Positions 43,252 through 51,352 of a stretch of DNA of 64,000 bases are shown here, piece after piece. The first letter of the stretch is position 1. Every line of letters starts with the position of its first letter. Location of the stretch: the NCBI RefSeq assembly GCF_000607165.1, contig NZ_JFZG01000026.1, positions 121,094-185,093 on the forward strand, written 5' to 3'. Source of the DNA: Ralstonia pickettii (GTDB lineage: Bacteria; Pseudomonadota; Gammaproteobacteria; Burkholderiales; Burkholderiaceae). The notes under the pieces were generated by a model. That model had not been told where the DNA came from, searched no databases, and saw only the letters and a list, made by a program, of their open reading frames with translations. The position numbers and the translations under genes were made by a program.

Positions 43252-43495
43252 GGCTTGCGGAGGGCTGCGAGACGGAAAATTTGCAATCAGAACAATGACT
43301 TAGCGCACCCTCCCGGAGGAGACAAGTCACTTTTCCCAATCAAATGAAGGAGATAGCGTGGTTTATGCAGAAACCACGTGAGCGAATGGCGAGCGACCGC
43401 GCCCTCATACGAGGGCACAGACCGCGGGCGGCAAAGCTCGGGCGAATGGAGGAGCCAGCGCCGTGTCGTCGGGCCGTCGACCCGCCACACGCGCG
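43252..43495 (-). ncRNA. Gap between coq7 and mraZ with hairpins and CUCCUCC motifs
   Basis: 244 bp without a gene. Hairpins: CCTC/GAGG around 43309-43319, CGTGGTTT (43357-43364) / AAACCACG (43371-43378), GCCCTC (43401-43406) / GAGGGC (43411-43416), and GGCG (43441-43444) / CGCC (43459-43462). On the minus strand CTCCTCC occurs at 43315-43321 and 43448-43454, and CTCCTT at 43347-43352. The segment at 43448-43454 lies in a hairpin loop. No T-rich terminator is seen. It may be the coq7 3' region or an sRNA with anti-Shine-Dalgarno loops. RNase P RNA signatures are absent. Confidence 0.25.
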
Positions 43496-44146
43496 TCAGA
43501 TGCGATAGGCGGCGGTGGTCATGACGCGTGACGCGGCACGCATGGCTTGGCGGATCGGCGCAGGCAGATCAATGCCACCGGCCTGGCGCGCATTGTCGCC
43601 GTGGCGGATTTCGTCGTCGCGCATCTGGGCGACGATGGCGCGCGAGCGTGTGTCCTGCTCGGGCAATGCATCGAGATGGCCGTCGAGGTGATGCTCGACC
43701 TGGCGCTCGGTTTCGGCGACGAAACCAAGGCTGATCTTGTCGCCGAGGCGTCCGGCCACCGCGCCGATGGCGAAAGCGCCGGCATACCACAGCGGGTTGA
43801 GCAGGCTTGGGCGGTCGTTCAGTTCCTGTAGGCGCTGGGCGCACCAGGCGAGATGGTCTTCTTCTTCGCGTGCGGCTTCGTCGAGCTGGGCCCGGATGGC
43901 CGGGTCCCGGGCAAACAGCGCTTGCCCTTGGTACAGGGCCTGCGCGCAGACCTCGCCGACATGGTTCACGCGCATCAGGCCGGCAGCATGGCGGCGGTCG
44001 GCCTCAGAAGGCTTGGTCGCGTTATCGGTCCTGTCCGCGGAGGTGGACACGATAACGGCGTCAGCAGGGTTCGGTCGGCTGGCGCGGGTGACGCCTGCCA
44101 CAGCGCGCAAAGCGCGGTCGAATTCGGGGATGAAGCGGTCGAGCAT
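43496..44146 (-). CDS. coq7: Coq7-type di-iron hydroxylase of ubiquinone synthesis
   Basis: Hydroxylates 2-octaprenyl-3-methyl-6-methoxy-1,4-benzoquinol (demethoxyubiquinol) at the membrane. The start at 44146 ([16 protein letters not shown]) gives 216 residues. The ferritin-like di-iron ligands are visible as paired Glu and Exx[24 protein letters not shown], then [12 protein letters not shown] and [19 protein letters not shown] -10-like hexamer lies upstream at 44188-44193. With ispB at 7643 this is the second ubiquinone gene in the window. Confidence 0.95.
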   Translation of the reverse strand: MLDRFIPEFDRALRAVAGVTRASRPNPADAVIVSTSADRTDNATKPSEADRRHAAGLMRVNHVGEVCAQALYQGQALFARDPAIRAQLDEAAREEEDHLAWCAQRLQELNDRPSLLNPLWYAGAFAIGAVAGRLGDKISLGFVAETERQVEHHLDGHLDALPEQDTRSRAIVAQMRDDEIRHGDNARQAGGIDLPAPIRQAMRAASRVMTTAAYRI

Positions 44147-44526
44147 AGGTACGGGCACCGCCGGCAATGGCGTGCGGCGCGATCGCCATTGTAAAGCCGG
44201 CACCGCGCGGCACATTGCCTCCGGTCAGAACCTGGTAGACCAAACACTACTGTACGGGATAACCCTGTTGGCGCGGGGATCGCATCTAAAACCGCAAGGA
44301 ATCGAGCACGCCTATCGCCGATCTATTTCAAATTCGGAAACAGCCTGTTGCCGAGATCAGACAGCAAACGCGCGTTTACGAACATTCGTTCGCAAATTTC
44401 GACCGAGCCCAGTACCGCGTTGCTACATTAGTCAGCGACTTCGTTTGAAAGTCATGGGGCGGGAAGACGAGAACGGAGGGTCTGCCTGCCACTGAACTCA
44501 ATAATTAAAGATCTGGAGACCGACCG
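44147..44526. promoter_or_regulatory. Divergent coq7/porin control region
   Basis: 380 bp without a gene. Near the porin side lie a perfect 12-bp palindrome AAACGCGCGTTT (44366-44377) and, just after it, the hairpin CGAAC (44379-44383) / GTTCG (44388-44392). On the coq7 side TACAAT (44188-44193, minus) is a plausible -10. A porin promoter must lie here but I cannot choose one with confidence. The palindromes could be operators or part of the mRNA leader. Confidence 0.4.
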
Positions 44527-45708
44527 ATGAAGAAATCGCTGCTGGCATTGGCAGTGCTGGGCACGTTTGCGGGTGTTGCGCAGGCTCAGTCGAGTGTGAC
44601 GCTGTATGGCGTGGTCGACGCGAACGTCGAATACGTCAACCATGAGCAGGCCGTGACTGCGGCGGGGGTTGCCATTCCGGGCAGCAGCGGATCGCGCCTT
44701 GCGATGCAGGCGGGCGGCCTGTCTTCAAACCGCTGGGGCTTGCGCGGCGTTGAAGACATCGGCGGCGGGCTCAAGGGCCTGTTCGTGCTGGAATCGGGCT
44801 TCGGTATGGACACTGGCACGCTGCAGCAAGGTGGCCGTCTGTTCGGCCGGCAGGCGTTTGTGGGCTTGCAGGGCAACTGGGGCAAGATCACTCTGGGTCG
44901 TCAGTACACGACGATCTTCGACATGATGGCGAACTTCTCGCCGAGCGGTTATGCCACGCAGTGGGAGCCGGTGGTCGGCCTGCTGGGTGCGAACTTCCGC
45001 GAAGACAACATGATCAAGTACGGCGCTGCATTCGGTCCGCTGACGGTCGAAGCCCACTGGGCGTTCGGCGAGCGCACGGGCAGCAACACGGCCAACTCGG
45101 CCTACGGCGCCGGCGCGAACTACTTCGCTGGCCCGTTTGGCTTGGGCGTCGCGTATGACGAAGTGAAGGTGCTGACGGCCGCAGAAGCCCTGGGTCTGTC
45201 GGGCGGCAACGAATATGCCCGCGACAAGCGCGCTGCCATTGCAGCCAGCTACACCACGGGCCCGATCAAGGTGATGGCAGGCTTCCGTTATGGCAACACC
45301 GAAGCGCCCTCCAGCGGCGCCACGGCAGCACTGACGCCGCACCGCGACGACCTCTACTGGCTGGGCGTGAACTACCAGGCCACCCCGGCACTCGGCCTGA
45401 CGCTGTCGTACTACTACGACAACATCAAGGAAGCGACCATCGGCGGCGCCACGATCAACCCGCGCAATCCGCAGCAGTGGAACTTCATTGCTGATTACAA
45501 CTTCTCGAAGCGCACCGACGTGTACCTGACGGCCGCGTATTCGCGCAATGGCTCGCTGAACTGGGATTCGATCGGCTACGTGACCAACCCGGCAACGGGC
45601 GCACAAACGTCGGTAGGCTATCTGCCGGCTGCATCGCAGACGTACTTCATCACGCCGAACTCGGATAACCAGGTCGGTGTGGCCGTGGGTGTGCGCCACA
45701 AGTTCTGA
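44527..45708 (+). CDS. General porin, Gram-negative type
   Basis: Outer-membrane trimeric beta-barrel of the betaproteobacterial porin family. It has 393 residues. A signal peptide ends in AQA at about residue 20, then the mature protein begins QSSVTLYGVVDANVEYV, the typical first strand. Alternating Gly/aromatic strands follow, and the C-terminus VGVAVGVRHKF ends in the Phe required by the Bam machinery. It is followed by a strong terminator and preceded by a long leader region, so it is a single-gene unit. Solute preference is unknown. Confidence 0.95.
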   Translation: MKKSLLALAVLGTFAGVAQAQSSVTLYGVVDANVEYVNHEQAVTAAGVAIPGSSGSRLAMQAGGLSSNRWGLRGVEDIGGGLKGLFVLESGFGMDTGTLQQGGRLFGRQAFVGLQGNWGKITLGRQYTTIFDMMANFSPSGYATQWEPVVGLLGANFREDNMIKYGAAFGPLTVEAHWAFGERTGSNTANSAYGAGANYFAGPFGLGVAYDEVKVLTAAEALGLSGGNEYARDKRAAIAASYTTGPIKVMAGFRYGNTEAPSSGATAALTPHRDDLYWLGVNYQATPALGLTLSYYYDNIKEATIGGATINPRNPQQWNFIADYNFSKRTDVYLTAAYSRNGSLNWDSIGYVTNPATGAQTSVGYLPAASQTYFITPNSDNQVGVAVGVRHKF

Positions 45709-45756
45709 CGCACGCTTTGGTTTTTGCCCGCCGCCCCTCTCCTTGGCGGGCGCAGG

Positions 45757-45780
45757 AAGGCACCTTCGGGTGCCTTTTTG
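45757..45780 (+). terminator. Rho-independent terminator of the porin gene
   Basis: Perfect 8-bp stem AAGGCACC (45757-45764), tetraloop TTCG, GGTGCCTT (45769-45776), then TTTG. It ends the porin transcript 48 bp after the stop. Confidence 0.92.
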
Positions 45781-45894
45781 CATGGCCGCGCGCTATGCTC
45801 CTGCGTTCGAGCCCGCCGCCGGACAGCAAGACGGCAACACAACAGCGAGCGGCGCTTCATAACGACAACAACGCGAACCTTACCGGAGACCCGC

Positions 45895-47211
45895 ATGTCC
45901 TCTTCGACATCTCCAACCATGGCGCCCGCCGCCCCCGGCGCGGCCGCCGACGCCAGCCGCTCACGCATCGTCTTTGCGAGCTTCATCGGTACGGCCATCG
46001 AGTTCTACGATTTCTATGTCTATGCGACAGCCGCGGCGCTGGTGATCGGCCCGGTGTTCTTTCCGCATGGGTCTGCCACAGCCCAAGCGCTGTCGGCGTT
46101 CGTCACGTTTGGCATCGCGTTTATTGCGCGGCCGATCGGCTCGTTCCTGTTCGGCCACTTTGGCGATCGCATCGGGCGCAAGTCGACGCTGGTGGCGTCG
46201 CTGCTGGTGATGGGCATTTCGACAACGCTGATCGGGCTGGTGCCGGGATACGACAGCATCGGCACGCTCGCACCGATCCTGCTATGCGTGCTGCGCTTCG
46301 GGCAGGGCATCGGCCTGGGCGGTGAATGGGGCGGCGCAGCGCTGCTGGCCACGGAAAATGCGCCGGCCGGCAAGCGCGCGTGGTTCGGCATGTTTCCTCA
46401 GCTCGGCCCCTCGGTCGGTTTCCTGGCATCGAACGGCCTCTTCTTCGGGCTGGCGATCGCACTGTCGGACGAGCAGTTCCGCAGCTGGGGCTGGCGCGTG
46501 CCGTTCCTGGTCAGCGCAGTGCTCGTGGCGCTGGGCTTGTATGTGCGATTGAAGATCGCCGAGACCCCGGCCTTCCAGGCCGCCATCGATCGGCAGGAGC
46601 GCGTGAAGGTGCCCGTGGCCGAACTGCTGGCGCACCATTGGTGGCCGACGCTGCTGGGCGCGCTGGCCATGGTGGTCTGCTACACGCTGTTCTATATCTC
46701 GACGGTGTTCTCGCTGTCGTACGGCGTGGGCACGTTGCACTTCTCGCGCCCGAGCTTCCTGGGACTGCTGTGCCTGGCGGTGGTGTTCATGGGGCTGGCG
46801 ACGCCACTGTCGGCGTGGGCGTCGGACCGCTTCGGGCGCAAGCCGGTGCTGATCGTCGGCATCATCGCGGCCATTCTGTCGGGCTTTACGATGGCGCCGC
46901 TGCTGGGCAGTGGCCAAACGCCGCTGGTAGCGCTATTCCTCATCGTCGAGCTGTTCCTGATGGGCGTGACCTTCGCGCCGATGGGTGCGCTGCTGCCAGA
47001 ACTGTTTCCGACCAACGTGCGCTACACAGGCGCCGGCGTGTCGTACAACCTCGGCGGCATTCTCGGCGCGTCGATTGCGCCGTATATCGCGCAGAAGCTT
47101 GCCGAGCAAGGTGGCCTGAGCTGGGTGGGCATGTATGTGTCGGCCGCCGCGGTGGTCAGCCTGATCGGTGTGCTCTGCATGCGCGAGACGCGCGATACCC
47201 GGCTGATGTAA
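45895..47211 (+). CDS. MFS transporter, metabolite:H+ symporter (MHS) type
   Basis: A 439-residue inner-membrane proton symporter with about 12 helices. The start ATG at 45895 follows CCGGAGA; the open frame extends further upstream only through the porin terminator. MHS features include FIGTAIEFYDFYVYATAAA, the loop GHFGDRIGRKSTL, and RFGQGIGLGGEWGGAALL. A second GRK loop follows helix 8 (SDRFGRKPVL). The family carries citrate, alpha-ketoglutarate, shikimate, proline and similar substrates; which one applies here cannot be read. Confidence 0.9.
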   Translation: MSSSTSPTMAPAAPGAAADASRSRIVFASFIGTAIEFYDFYVYATAAALVIGPVFFPHGSATAQALSAFVTFGIAFIARPIGSFLFGHFGDRIGRKSTLVASLLVMGISTTLIGLVPGYDSIGTLAPILLCVLRFGQGIGLGGEWGGAALLATENAPAGKRAWFGMFPQLGPSVGFLASNGLFFGLAIALSDEQFRSWGWRVPFLVSAVLVALGLYVRLKIAETPAFQAAIDRQERVKVPVAELLAHHWWPTLLGALAMVVCYTLFYISTVFSLSYGVGTLHFSRPSFLGLLCLAVVFMGLATPLSAWASDRFGRKPVLIVGIIAAILSGFTMAPLLGSGQTPLVALFLIVELFLMGVTFAPMGALLPELFPTNVRYTGAGVSYNLGGILGASIAPYIAQKLAEQGGLSWVGMYVSAAAVVSLIGVLCMRETRDTRLM

Positions 47212-47232
47212 GGCCCCCCCATAGCAACGCGC

Positions 47233-47667
47233 TTAATCCCACGAGTGGCGGCCCGAGCGACCACGCTTGACGTCGCCACGCGCGCGCTTGCCTTCCAGAC
47301 GGCGCGTCTTGGAAGCTCGCGTAGGCTTGGTGGCGATGCGCGACTTCGGCACCGAAAGCCCCGTCGCAATGAATGCGGCCAGACGTTCACGGGCGTCCTG
47401 GCGATTGCGGTCCTGCGTGCGAAACCGTTGCGCATCGATCACAATCATGCCTTCATCGGTCAAGCGCCGGTCGCGCTTTCCCAACAGGCGAGCCCGCAAT
47501 GCCTCCGGCAACGACGGCGATTGGGCGATGTCAAAGCGCAACTCCACCGCCGTCGATACCTTGTTGATGTTTTGCCCCCCCGCCCCGCTTGCGCGCACAA
47601 AGCGCTCGACCAGCTCGGACTCAGGAATGGACAATTGGGGAGTGATTTCGAGATCGGTGCCGGGCAT
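47233..47667 (-). CDS. arfB: Alternative ribosome-rescue factor ArfB (YaeJ)
   Basis: Codon-independent peptidyl-tRNA hydrolase that frees ribosomes stalled without a stop codon. It has 144 residues, close to E. coli YaeJ. The catalytic GGQ lies in RASGAGGQNINKVSTAVELR. The C-terminal tail (about 105-144) is Lys/Arg-rich and would enter the empty mRNA channel, which distinguishes it from full release factors. It is convergent with the MHS transporter gene; 21 bp separate the stops. Confidence 0.93.
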   Translation of the reverse strand: MPGTDLEITPQLSIPESELVERFVRASGAGGQNINKVSTAVELRFDIAQSPSLPEALRARLLGKRDRRLTDEGMIVIDAQRFRTQDRNRQDARERLAAFIATGLSVPKSRIATKPTRASKTRRLEGKRARGDVKRGRSGRHSWD

Positions 47668-47710
47668 TGGGGCATTGTAGGAAGAACCGGGTTTTTCTGG
47701 AGATCAGCGT

Positions 47711-48328
47711 ATGTATCGCGGAGAACGTTTCAACGGCTTCAGCCACCTCGCCGGGGCCATCCTTGCCGCCGGGGGCATGGCCGTTCTGGTAACGTCATCC
47801 GCCCTGCACCACGACGCGTGGAAGGTCGTCAGCTCCGTGGTGTACGGCACCACGCTCGTCCTGCTCTACACAATCTCCACGCTGTATCACAGCCTGCGCG
47901 GCCCCGCCAAAAGCATCTTCCAGCGGCTGGACTATTGCGCCATCTACCTGTTGATCGCCGGTAGCTACACACCGTTTGCGCTAGTGACGCTGCGCGGCCC
48001 CTGGGGCTGGGCGCTGTTCGGCATCAACTGGGTGCTGGCAGCCATCGGCATTGCACAGGAACTCTGGATCGGCCACCGCACGCGCCTGTTCTCACTGCTG
48101 ATCTACGTAGTGATGGGCTGGCTGGTGCTGATTGCCATGGGGCCGCTGGCAGCCGCGCTGCCTGCGCCGGGCCTGTGGTGGCTGGTAGCGGGTGGCGCGC
48201 TTTATACGACGGGCATCGGCTTCTTTCTCTTTGACGAGAAGGTGCGGCACTTCCACGGCATCTGGCACCTGTTCGTGCTGGCCGGCAGTGCGTGCCAGTT
48301 CGTCAGCATCCTGCTGTACGTCGGTTGA
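47711..48328 (+). CDS. Haemolysin-III / PAQR-family membrane protein
   Basis: A 205-residue protein with seven predicted membrane helices. Family residues are in place: RGERFNGFSHLAGA at the N-terminus, STLYHSLRG with a conserved His, RLDYCAIYLLIAGSYTPF, and the C-terminal GIWHLFVLAGSACQF. These His/Asp residues form the metal site of PAQR proteins. The bacterial role is unclear; the haemolysin label is historical. GGAGAT lies 7 nt before the ATG, and a bidirectional terminator follows. Confidence 0.9.
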   Translation: MYRGERFNGFSHLAGAILAAGGMAVLVTSSALHHDAWKVVSSVVYGTTLVLLYTISTLYHSLRGPAKSIFQRLDYCAIYLLIAGSYTPFALVTLRGPWGWALFGINWVLAAIGIAQELWIGHRTRLFSLLIYVVMGWLVLIAMGPLAAALPAPGLWWLVAGGALYTTGIGFFLFDEKVRHFHGIWHLFVLAGSACQFVSILLYVG

Positions 48329-48337
48329 TACGCTATG

Positions 48338-48367
48338 AAAAAAGCCGCGACGAATCGCGGCTTTTTC
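48338..48367. terminator. Bidirectional terminator between the HlyIII gene and fadD
   Basis: Stem AAAAAGCCGCGA (48339-48350) / TCGCGGCTTTTT (48355-48366) with a CGAA loop. It has an A-run on the left and a T-run on the right, so it works in both directions for two convergent genes. Confidence 0.93.
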
Positions 48368-48384
48368 TTTACAGCTACGCAGAC

Positions 48385-50094
48385 TCAGGCACGCTTTTTC
48401 ATCGCTTCGTCGCGCAGTTCGCGGCGCAGGATCTTGCCGACGTTGGTCTTCGGCAGTTCATTGCGGAACTCGATGAACTTCGGACGCTTGTAGCCGGTGA
48501 GCTGTTCCTTACAGAACTCCTGCAGCTTCTGCTCCGTGAGCGTCGGATCGCGACGCACCACGAACAGCTTCACCACTTCGCCGGAATGCACGTCGGGCAC
48601 GCCCACGGCGGCCACTTCCAGCACGCCCGGGCACATCGCCACCACGCCTTCGATCTCGTTCGGGTACACGTTGAAGCCCGATACCAGGATCATGTCCTTC
48701 TTGCGATCGACGATCTTGGTGTAGCCGCGCTCGTCCATCACGCCCACGTCGCCGGTCTTGAAGAAGCCGTCGGCGTACATGACCTTGGCGGTCTCGTCCG
48801 GGCGCTTCCAGTAACCGGCCATGACCTGCGGGCCACGGATGCAGATTTCGCCCGGCTGGCCGATCGGCTGATCGCGGCCTTCGTCGTCGCGAATGGCGAT
48901 TTCAGTGCCCGGAATCGGCAACCCCACGGTGCCCGAAAACTTGTCGGTATCGGTCGGGTTGCAGATGGCCGACGGCGAGGTTTCCGACAGACCATAGCCT
49001 TCGATGATCGGGCAGCCCGTCACCTCGAGCCACTTTTTGGCAACGGCTTCCTGCACCGCCATGCCGCCGCCGTTGGCCACGCGCAGGTTGGAGCAATCGA
49101 CGTCCTTGAACTCGGGGTTGTTCAGCAGCGCGTTGTACAGCGTGTTCACGGCTGGGAACATGTGGAAGCGGTACTGCTTGAGCACCTTGATGAAGCCGGG
49201 GATGTCGCGCGGGTTCGGGATCAACACCGCCAGCCCGCCCTTGCGCATCGACAGCAGGCAGCACACCGTCAGCGCAAAGATGTGATACAGCGGCAGCGCC
49301 GTGATGGTGATGATTTCTTCGTCGGCAGCCAGCATGCGGCCGTCGCGGCCGGGCTTGGTGAGCGCCGGGTTCATCCACGCTTCCGATTGCAGCACGTTGG
49401 CAACGATGTTCCGATGCAGCAGCGTCGCGCCCTTCGACACGCCGGTCGTGCCGCCTGTGTATTGCAGGAAGGCCACGTCGTCGGGCCCGACGGAGGTCGG
49501 CTTGAGCGTCTGCTTGGTGCCCTCTTGCAGCGCGGTGTTGAAGCGGATGCAGCTGGGCAGTTCCCACGCCGGCACCATCTTCTTGACGCTGCGCACGACG
49601 AAATTGACCAGCATGCCCTTGAGCCCGCCAAGCATGTCGCCCATGCTGGCCACCACGATGTGCTTGATCGGTGTATTGGGCAGCACCTGCTGTAGCGTCG
49701 TCGCGAAGTTCTCCAGGATGATGATGGCCTCGGCGCCACTGTCCTTGAGCTGGTGTTCCAGTTCGCGCGGGGTGTAAAGCGGATTGACGTTGACGACCAC
49801 ATAGCCGGCGCGCAGCACGGCGGCTAGAGCCACCGGGTACTGCAGTACGTTCGGCATCATCAGCGCAACACGTGCGCCAGGCGCCAGGCCACGCGATTGC
49901 AGCCACGCCGCAAGTTGGCGCGAGAGCGTATCCAGCTCGCCGTAGGTCAGCACCTTGCCCATGCATTCAAACGCACGGCGGTTGCGGTTCTTCTGGAAAG
50001 AATCCTCAAGCAGATGGGCCAGTGATCGATACTGCGATGCATCGATCTCGGCCGGCACCCCAGCGGGGTACTGCTTCAGCCACGGCTTATCCAT
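48385..50094 (-). CDS. fadD: Long-chain fatty acid--CoA ligase
   Basis: Activates fatty acids with ATP and CoA at the inner membrane. It has 569 residues, the FadD length. The AMP-binding P-loop is YTGGTTGVSKGATLLHRN, followed by GYGLSETSP and the FACS signature around DGFFKTGDVG. The C-terminal catalytic Lys lies in LPKTNVGKILRREL. It is a stand-alone unit with its own leader containing a CGAA/TTCG palindrome (50126-50139). Confidence 0.95.
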   Translation of the reverse strand: MDKPWLKQYPAGVPAEIDASQYRSLAHLLEDSFQKNRNRRAFECMGKVLTYGELDTLSRQLAAWLQSRGLAPGARVALMMPNVLQYPVALAAVLRAGYVVVNVNPLYTPRELEHQLKDSGAEAIIILENFATTLQQVLPNTPIKHIVVASMGDMLGGLKGMLVNFVVRSVKKMVPAWELPSCIRFNTALQEGTKQTLKPTSVGPDDVAFLQYTGGTTGVSKGATLLHRNIVANVLQSEAWMNPALTKPGRDGRMLAADEEIITITALPLYHIFALTVCCLLSMRKGGLAVLIPNPRDIPGFIKVLKQYRFHMFPAVNTLYNALLNNPEFKDVDCSNLRVANGGGMAVQEAVAKKWLEVTGCPIIEGYGLSETSPSAICNPTDTDKFSGTVGLPIPGTEIAIRDDEGRDQPIGQPGEICIRGPQVMAGYWKRPDETAKVMYADGFFKTGDVGVMDERGYTKIVDRKKDMILVSGFNVYPNEIEGVVAMCPGVLEVAAVGVPDVHSGEVVKLFVVRRDPTLTEQKLQEFCKEQLTGYKRPKFIEFRNELPKTNVGKILRRELRDEAMKKRA

Positions 50095-50125
50095 GGGTGT
50101 GTCTCCTGGCGATTGTCGATTTTTT

Positions 50126-50139
50126 CGAATGGTCGTTCG
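50126..50139. promoter_or_regulatory. Possible TetR-type operator in the fadD leader
   Basis: CGAATGGTCGTTCG is an imperfect 14-bp palindrome (5 of 7 pairs match), 31 bp upstream of the fadD ATG. Its spacing and CGAA/TTCG ends resemble sites of TetR-family fatty-acid regulators in proteobacteria. No regulator gene lies nearby. The rest of the 150-bp gap offers TTGACA on the minus strand without a good -10 at the right distance. Confidence 0.3.
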
Positions 50140-50240
50140 TTTTTTTCGGCATCCTACGCGGATGTCTGTGTCAAAACAATAACTTAGACAGTTCCCTCAG
50201 CCGGTCCAGGCTGCTTGAAACTGGTGCAGAAAACGATCTT

Positions 50241-50262
50241 GGCATCACTTTTGCGTGATGCC
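50241..50262 (-). terminator. Hairpin overlapping the aminopeptidase stop codon
   Basis: Perfect 8-bp stem GGCATCAC (50241-50248) / GTGATGCC (50255-50262) with a 6-nt loop. It contains the TGA at 50245-50247. On the minus strand AAGATCGTTTTC follows, a weak T-run. It may terminate transcription or slow 3' decay. Confidence 0.45.
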
Positions 50263-51342
50263 CTCCGACTTGGCCATCGCCGCAGGCGCGAGCACCCGCA
50301 GTGCTGCCTCGCGCTGCTGTTTGGATTCGCGCGCCATGGCTTTGACGTCGGCATAGAAGCGCGCCCAGTCGCCGCCGTCGCGGTGGTACAGCGCCGTGAA
50401 CGCCGGCACCCATTCCAGGTAGCTCGCGACCGCGCCCAGGTGCGCGTTCGACAGCGGCTGCGCAAACCAGCGGTCGTAACCGGTATAACCGCCCCAGCTT
50501 GCTTTGAGCTTGGCGTAATCCGCCTGCAGGCTCGCGAAGATGGCGCGTTTTCCGGCGCGTTTCTCATTGTCTGAGACGGGGCTCGCATACAGCGCCTCGA
50601 GCCGGTTGCGGTACTCCAGCAGCAGGGCGCGGAATTGTACGCGCCGGGCGTCGTACGTAGCGTATTCCGCGCGAATTTCCGGGGTGGCGGCATCGGCCAG
50701 CCAGCGTTCGACGCCAATGGTCTCGACGGTGGTAGCAAACGATTCGTTGAACGCCGTATCGCCCTTGGCGTAGACGATCTGATGCGCCAGCTCATGAAAA
50801 ATCAGCCGCGCCAGCTCGCCTTCGGGCAGGCCGACGAAGGTGTTGAGCAATGGATCGTCGAAATAACCCAGTGTGGAATACGCAGGAATGCCGGCCACAT
50901 CCACGTCAAGGCCTTGGGCGCGCAAGGTATCGGCGTAGGCCATGGCGGCGTTGCGGTCGTAATACCCGCGATAGGTCACGCAGCCGACGACAAGAAAGCA
51001 CCATTCCTTGAGCTTGACCGACAGTTCGGGTGCGGCAAATACGTTCCACACCGCAAAGGGGCGCTTGAGATTGGCGTAGACGCGATAGCTGCCGTTGTCG
51101 GGCAAGCCCAGCTCGCGCGAGGCATAGATGCGAATGCTGCGCGCATCTTCCAAGCGCTTGGCGAGCTTGTCGTTGTGGGCCTGCCGCGCGTTGTCGATGG
51201 CTTGGTCGATCGACTCGCGCTGCGCCATCAGCGAGAGATGTCCGCTGACCGACTGGTAGTAATAGCCAACGGTGTCGCAGCCGGCCAGCAACGCCGAACC
51301 GGCAAGCGACAGCGCAAGGCACAGCGCGCGTGCGGCACGCAT
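50245..51342 (-). CDS. Putative zinc aminopeptidase, lipoprotein
   Basis: A 365-residue member of the Pfam putative-aminopeptidase family (formerly a DUF). The start at 51342 (MRAARALCLALSLAGSALLAGC) gives a signal peptide with lipobox LLAGC, so it is probably a periplasm-facing lipoprotein. The zinc motif HEXXH is present as HELAHQ within GELARLIFHELAHQIVYAK, and NESFATTVETIG supplies a downstream Glu. The gene starts 10 bp after the oxidoreductase stop, so the two are probably co-transcribed. Its substrate is unknown. Confidence 0.83.
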   Translation of the reverse strand: MRAARALCLALSLAGSALLAGCDTVGYYYQSVSGHLSLMAQRESIDQAIDNARQAHNDKLAKRLEDARSIRIYASRELGLPDNGSYRVYANLKRPFAVWNVFAAPELSVKLKEWCFLVVGCVTYRGYYDRNAAMAYADTLRAQGLDVDVAGIPAYSTLGYFDDPLLNTFVGLPEGELARLIFHELAHQIVYAKGDTAFNESFATTVETIGVERWLADAATPEIRAEYATYDARRVQFRALLLEYRNRLEALYASPVSDNEKRAGKRAIFASLQADYAKLKASWGGYTGYDRWFAQPLSNAHLGAVASYLEWVPAFTALYHRDGGDWARFYADVKAMARESKQQREAALRVLAPAAMAKSEGITQK

Positions 51343-51352
51343 GATGGCCTCG

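Noticed and set aside
43252..43495. RNase P RNA gene in the coq7-mraZ gap
   Set aside because: The gap is too short (244 bp) and lacks the conserved GAGGAAAGTCCGGGC and ACAGAAATAGACC-like signatures.
45724..45894. N-terminal extension of the MHS transporter
   Set aside because: The extra 57 codons run through the porin terminator hairpin and do not resemble a transporter; ATG 45895 has a good ribosome-binding site.
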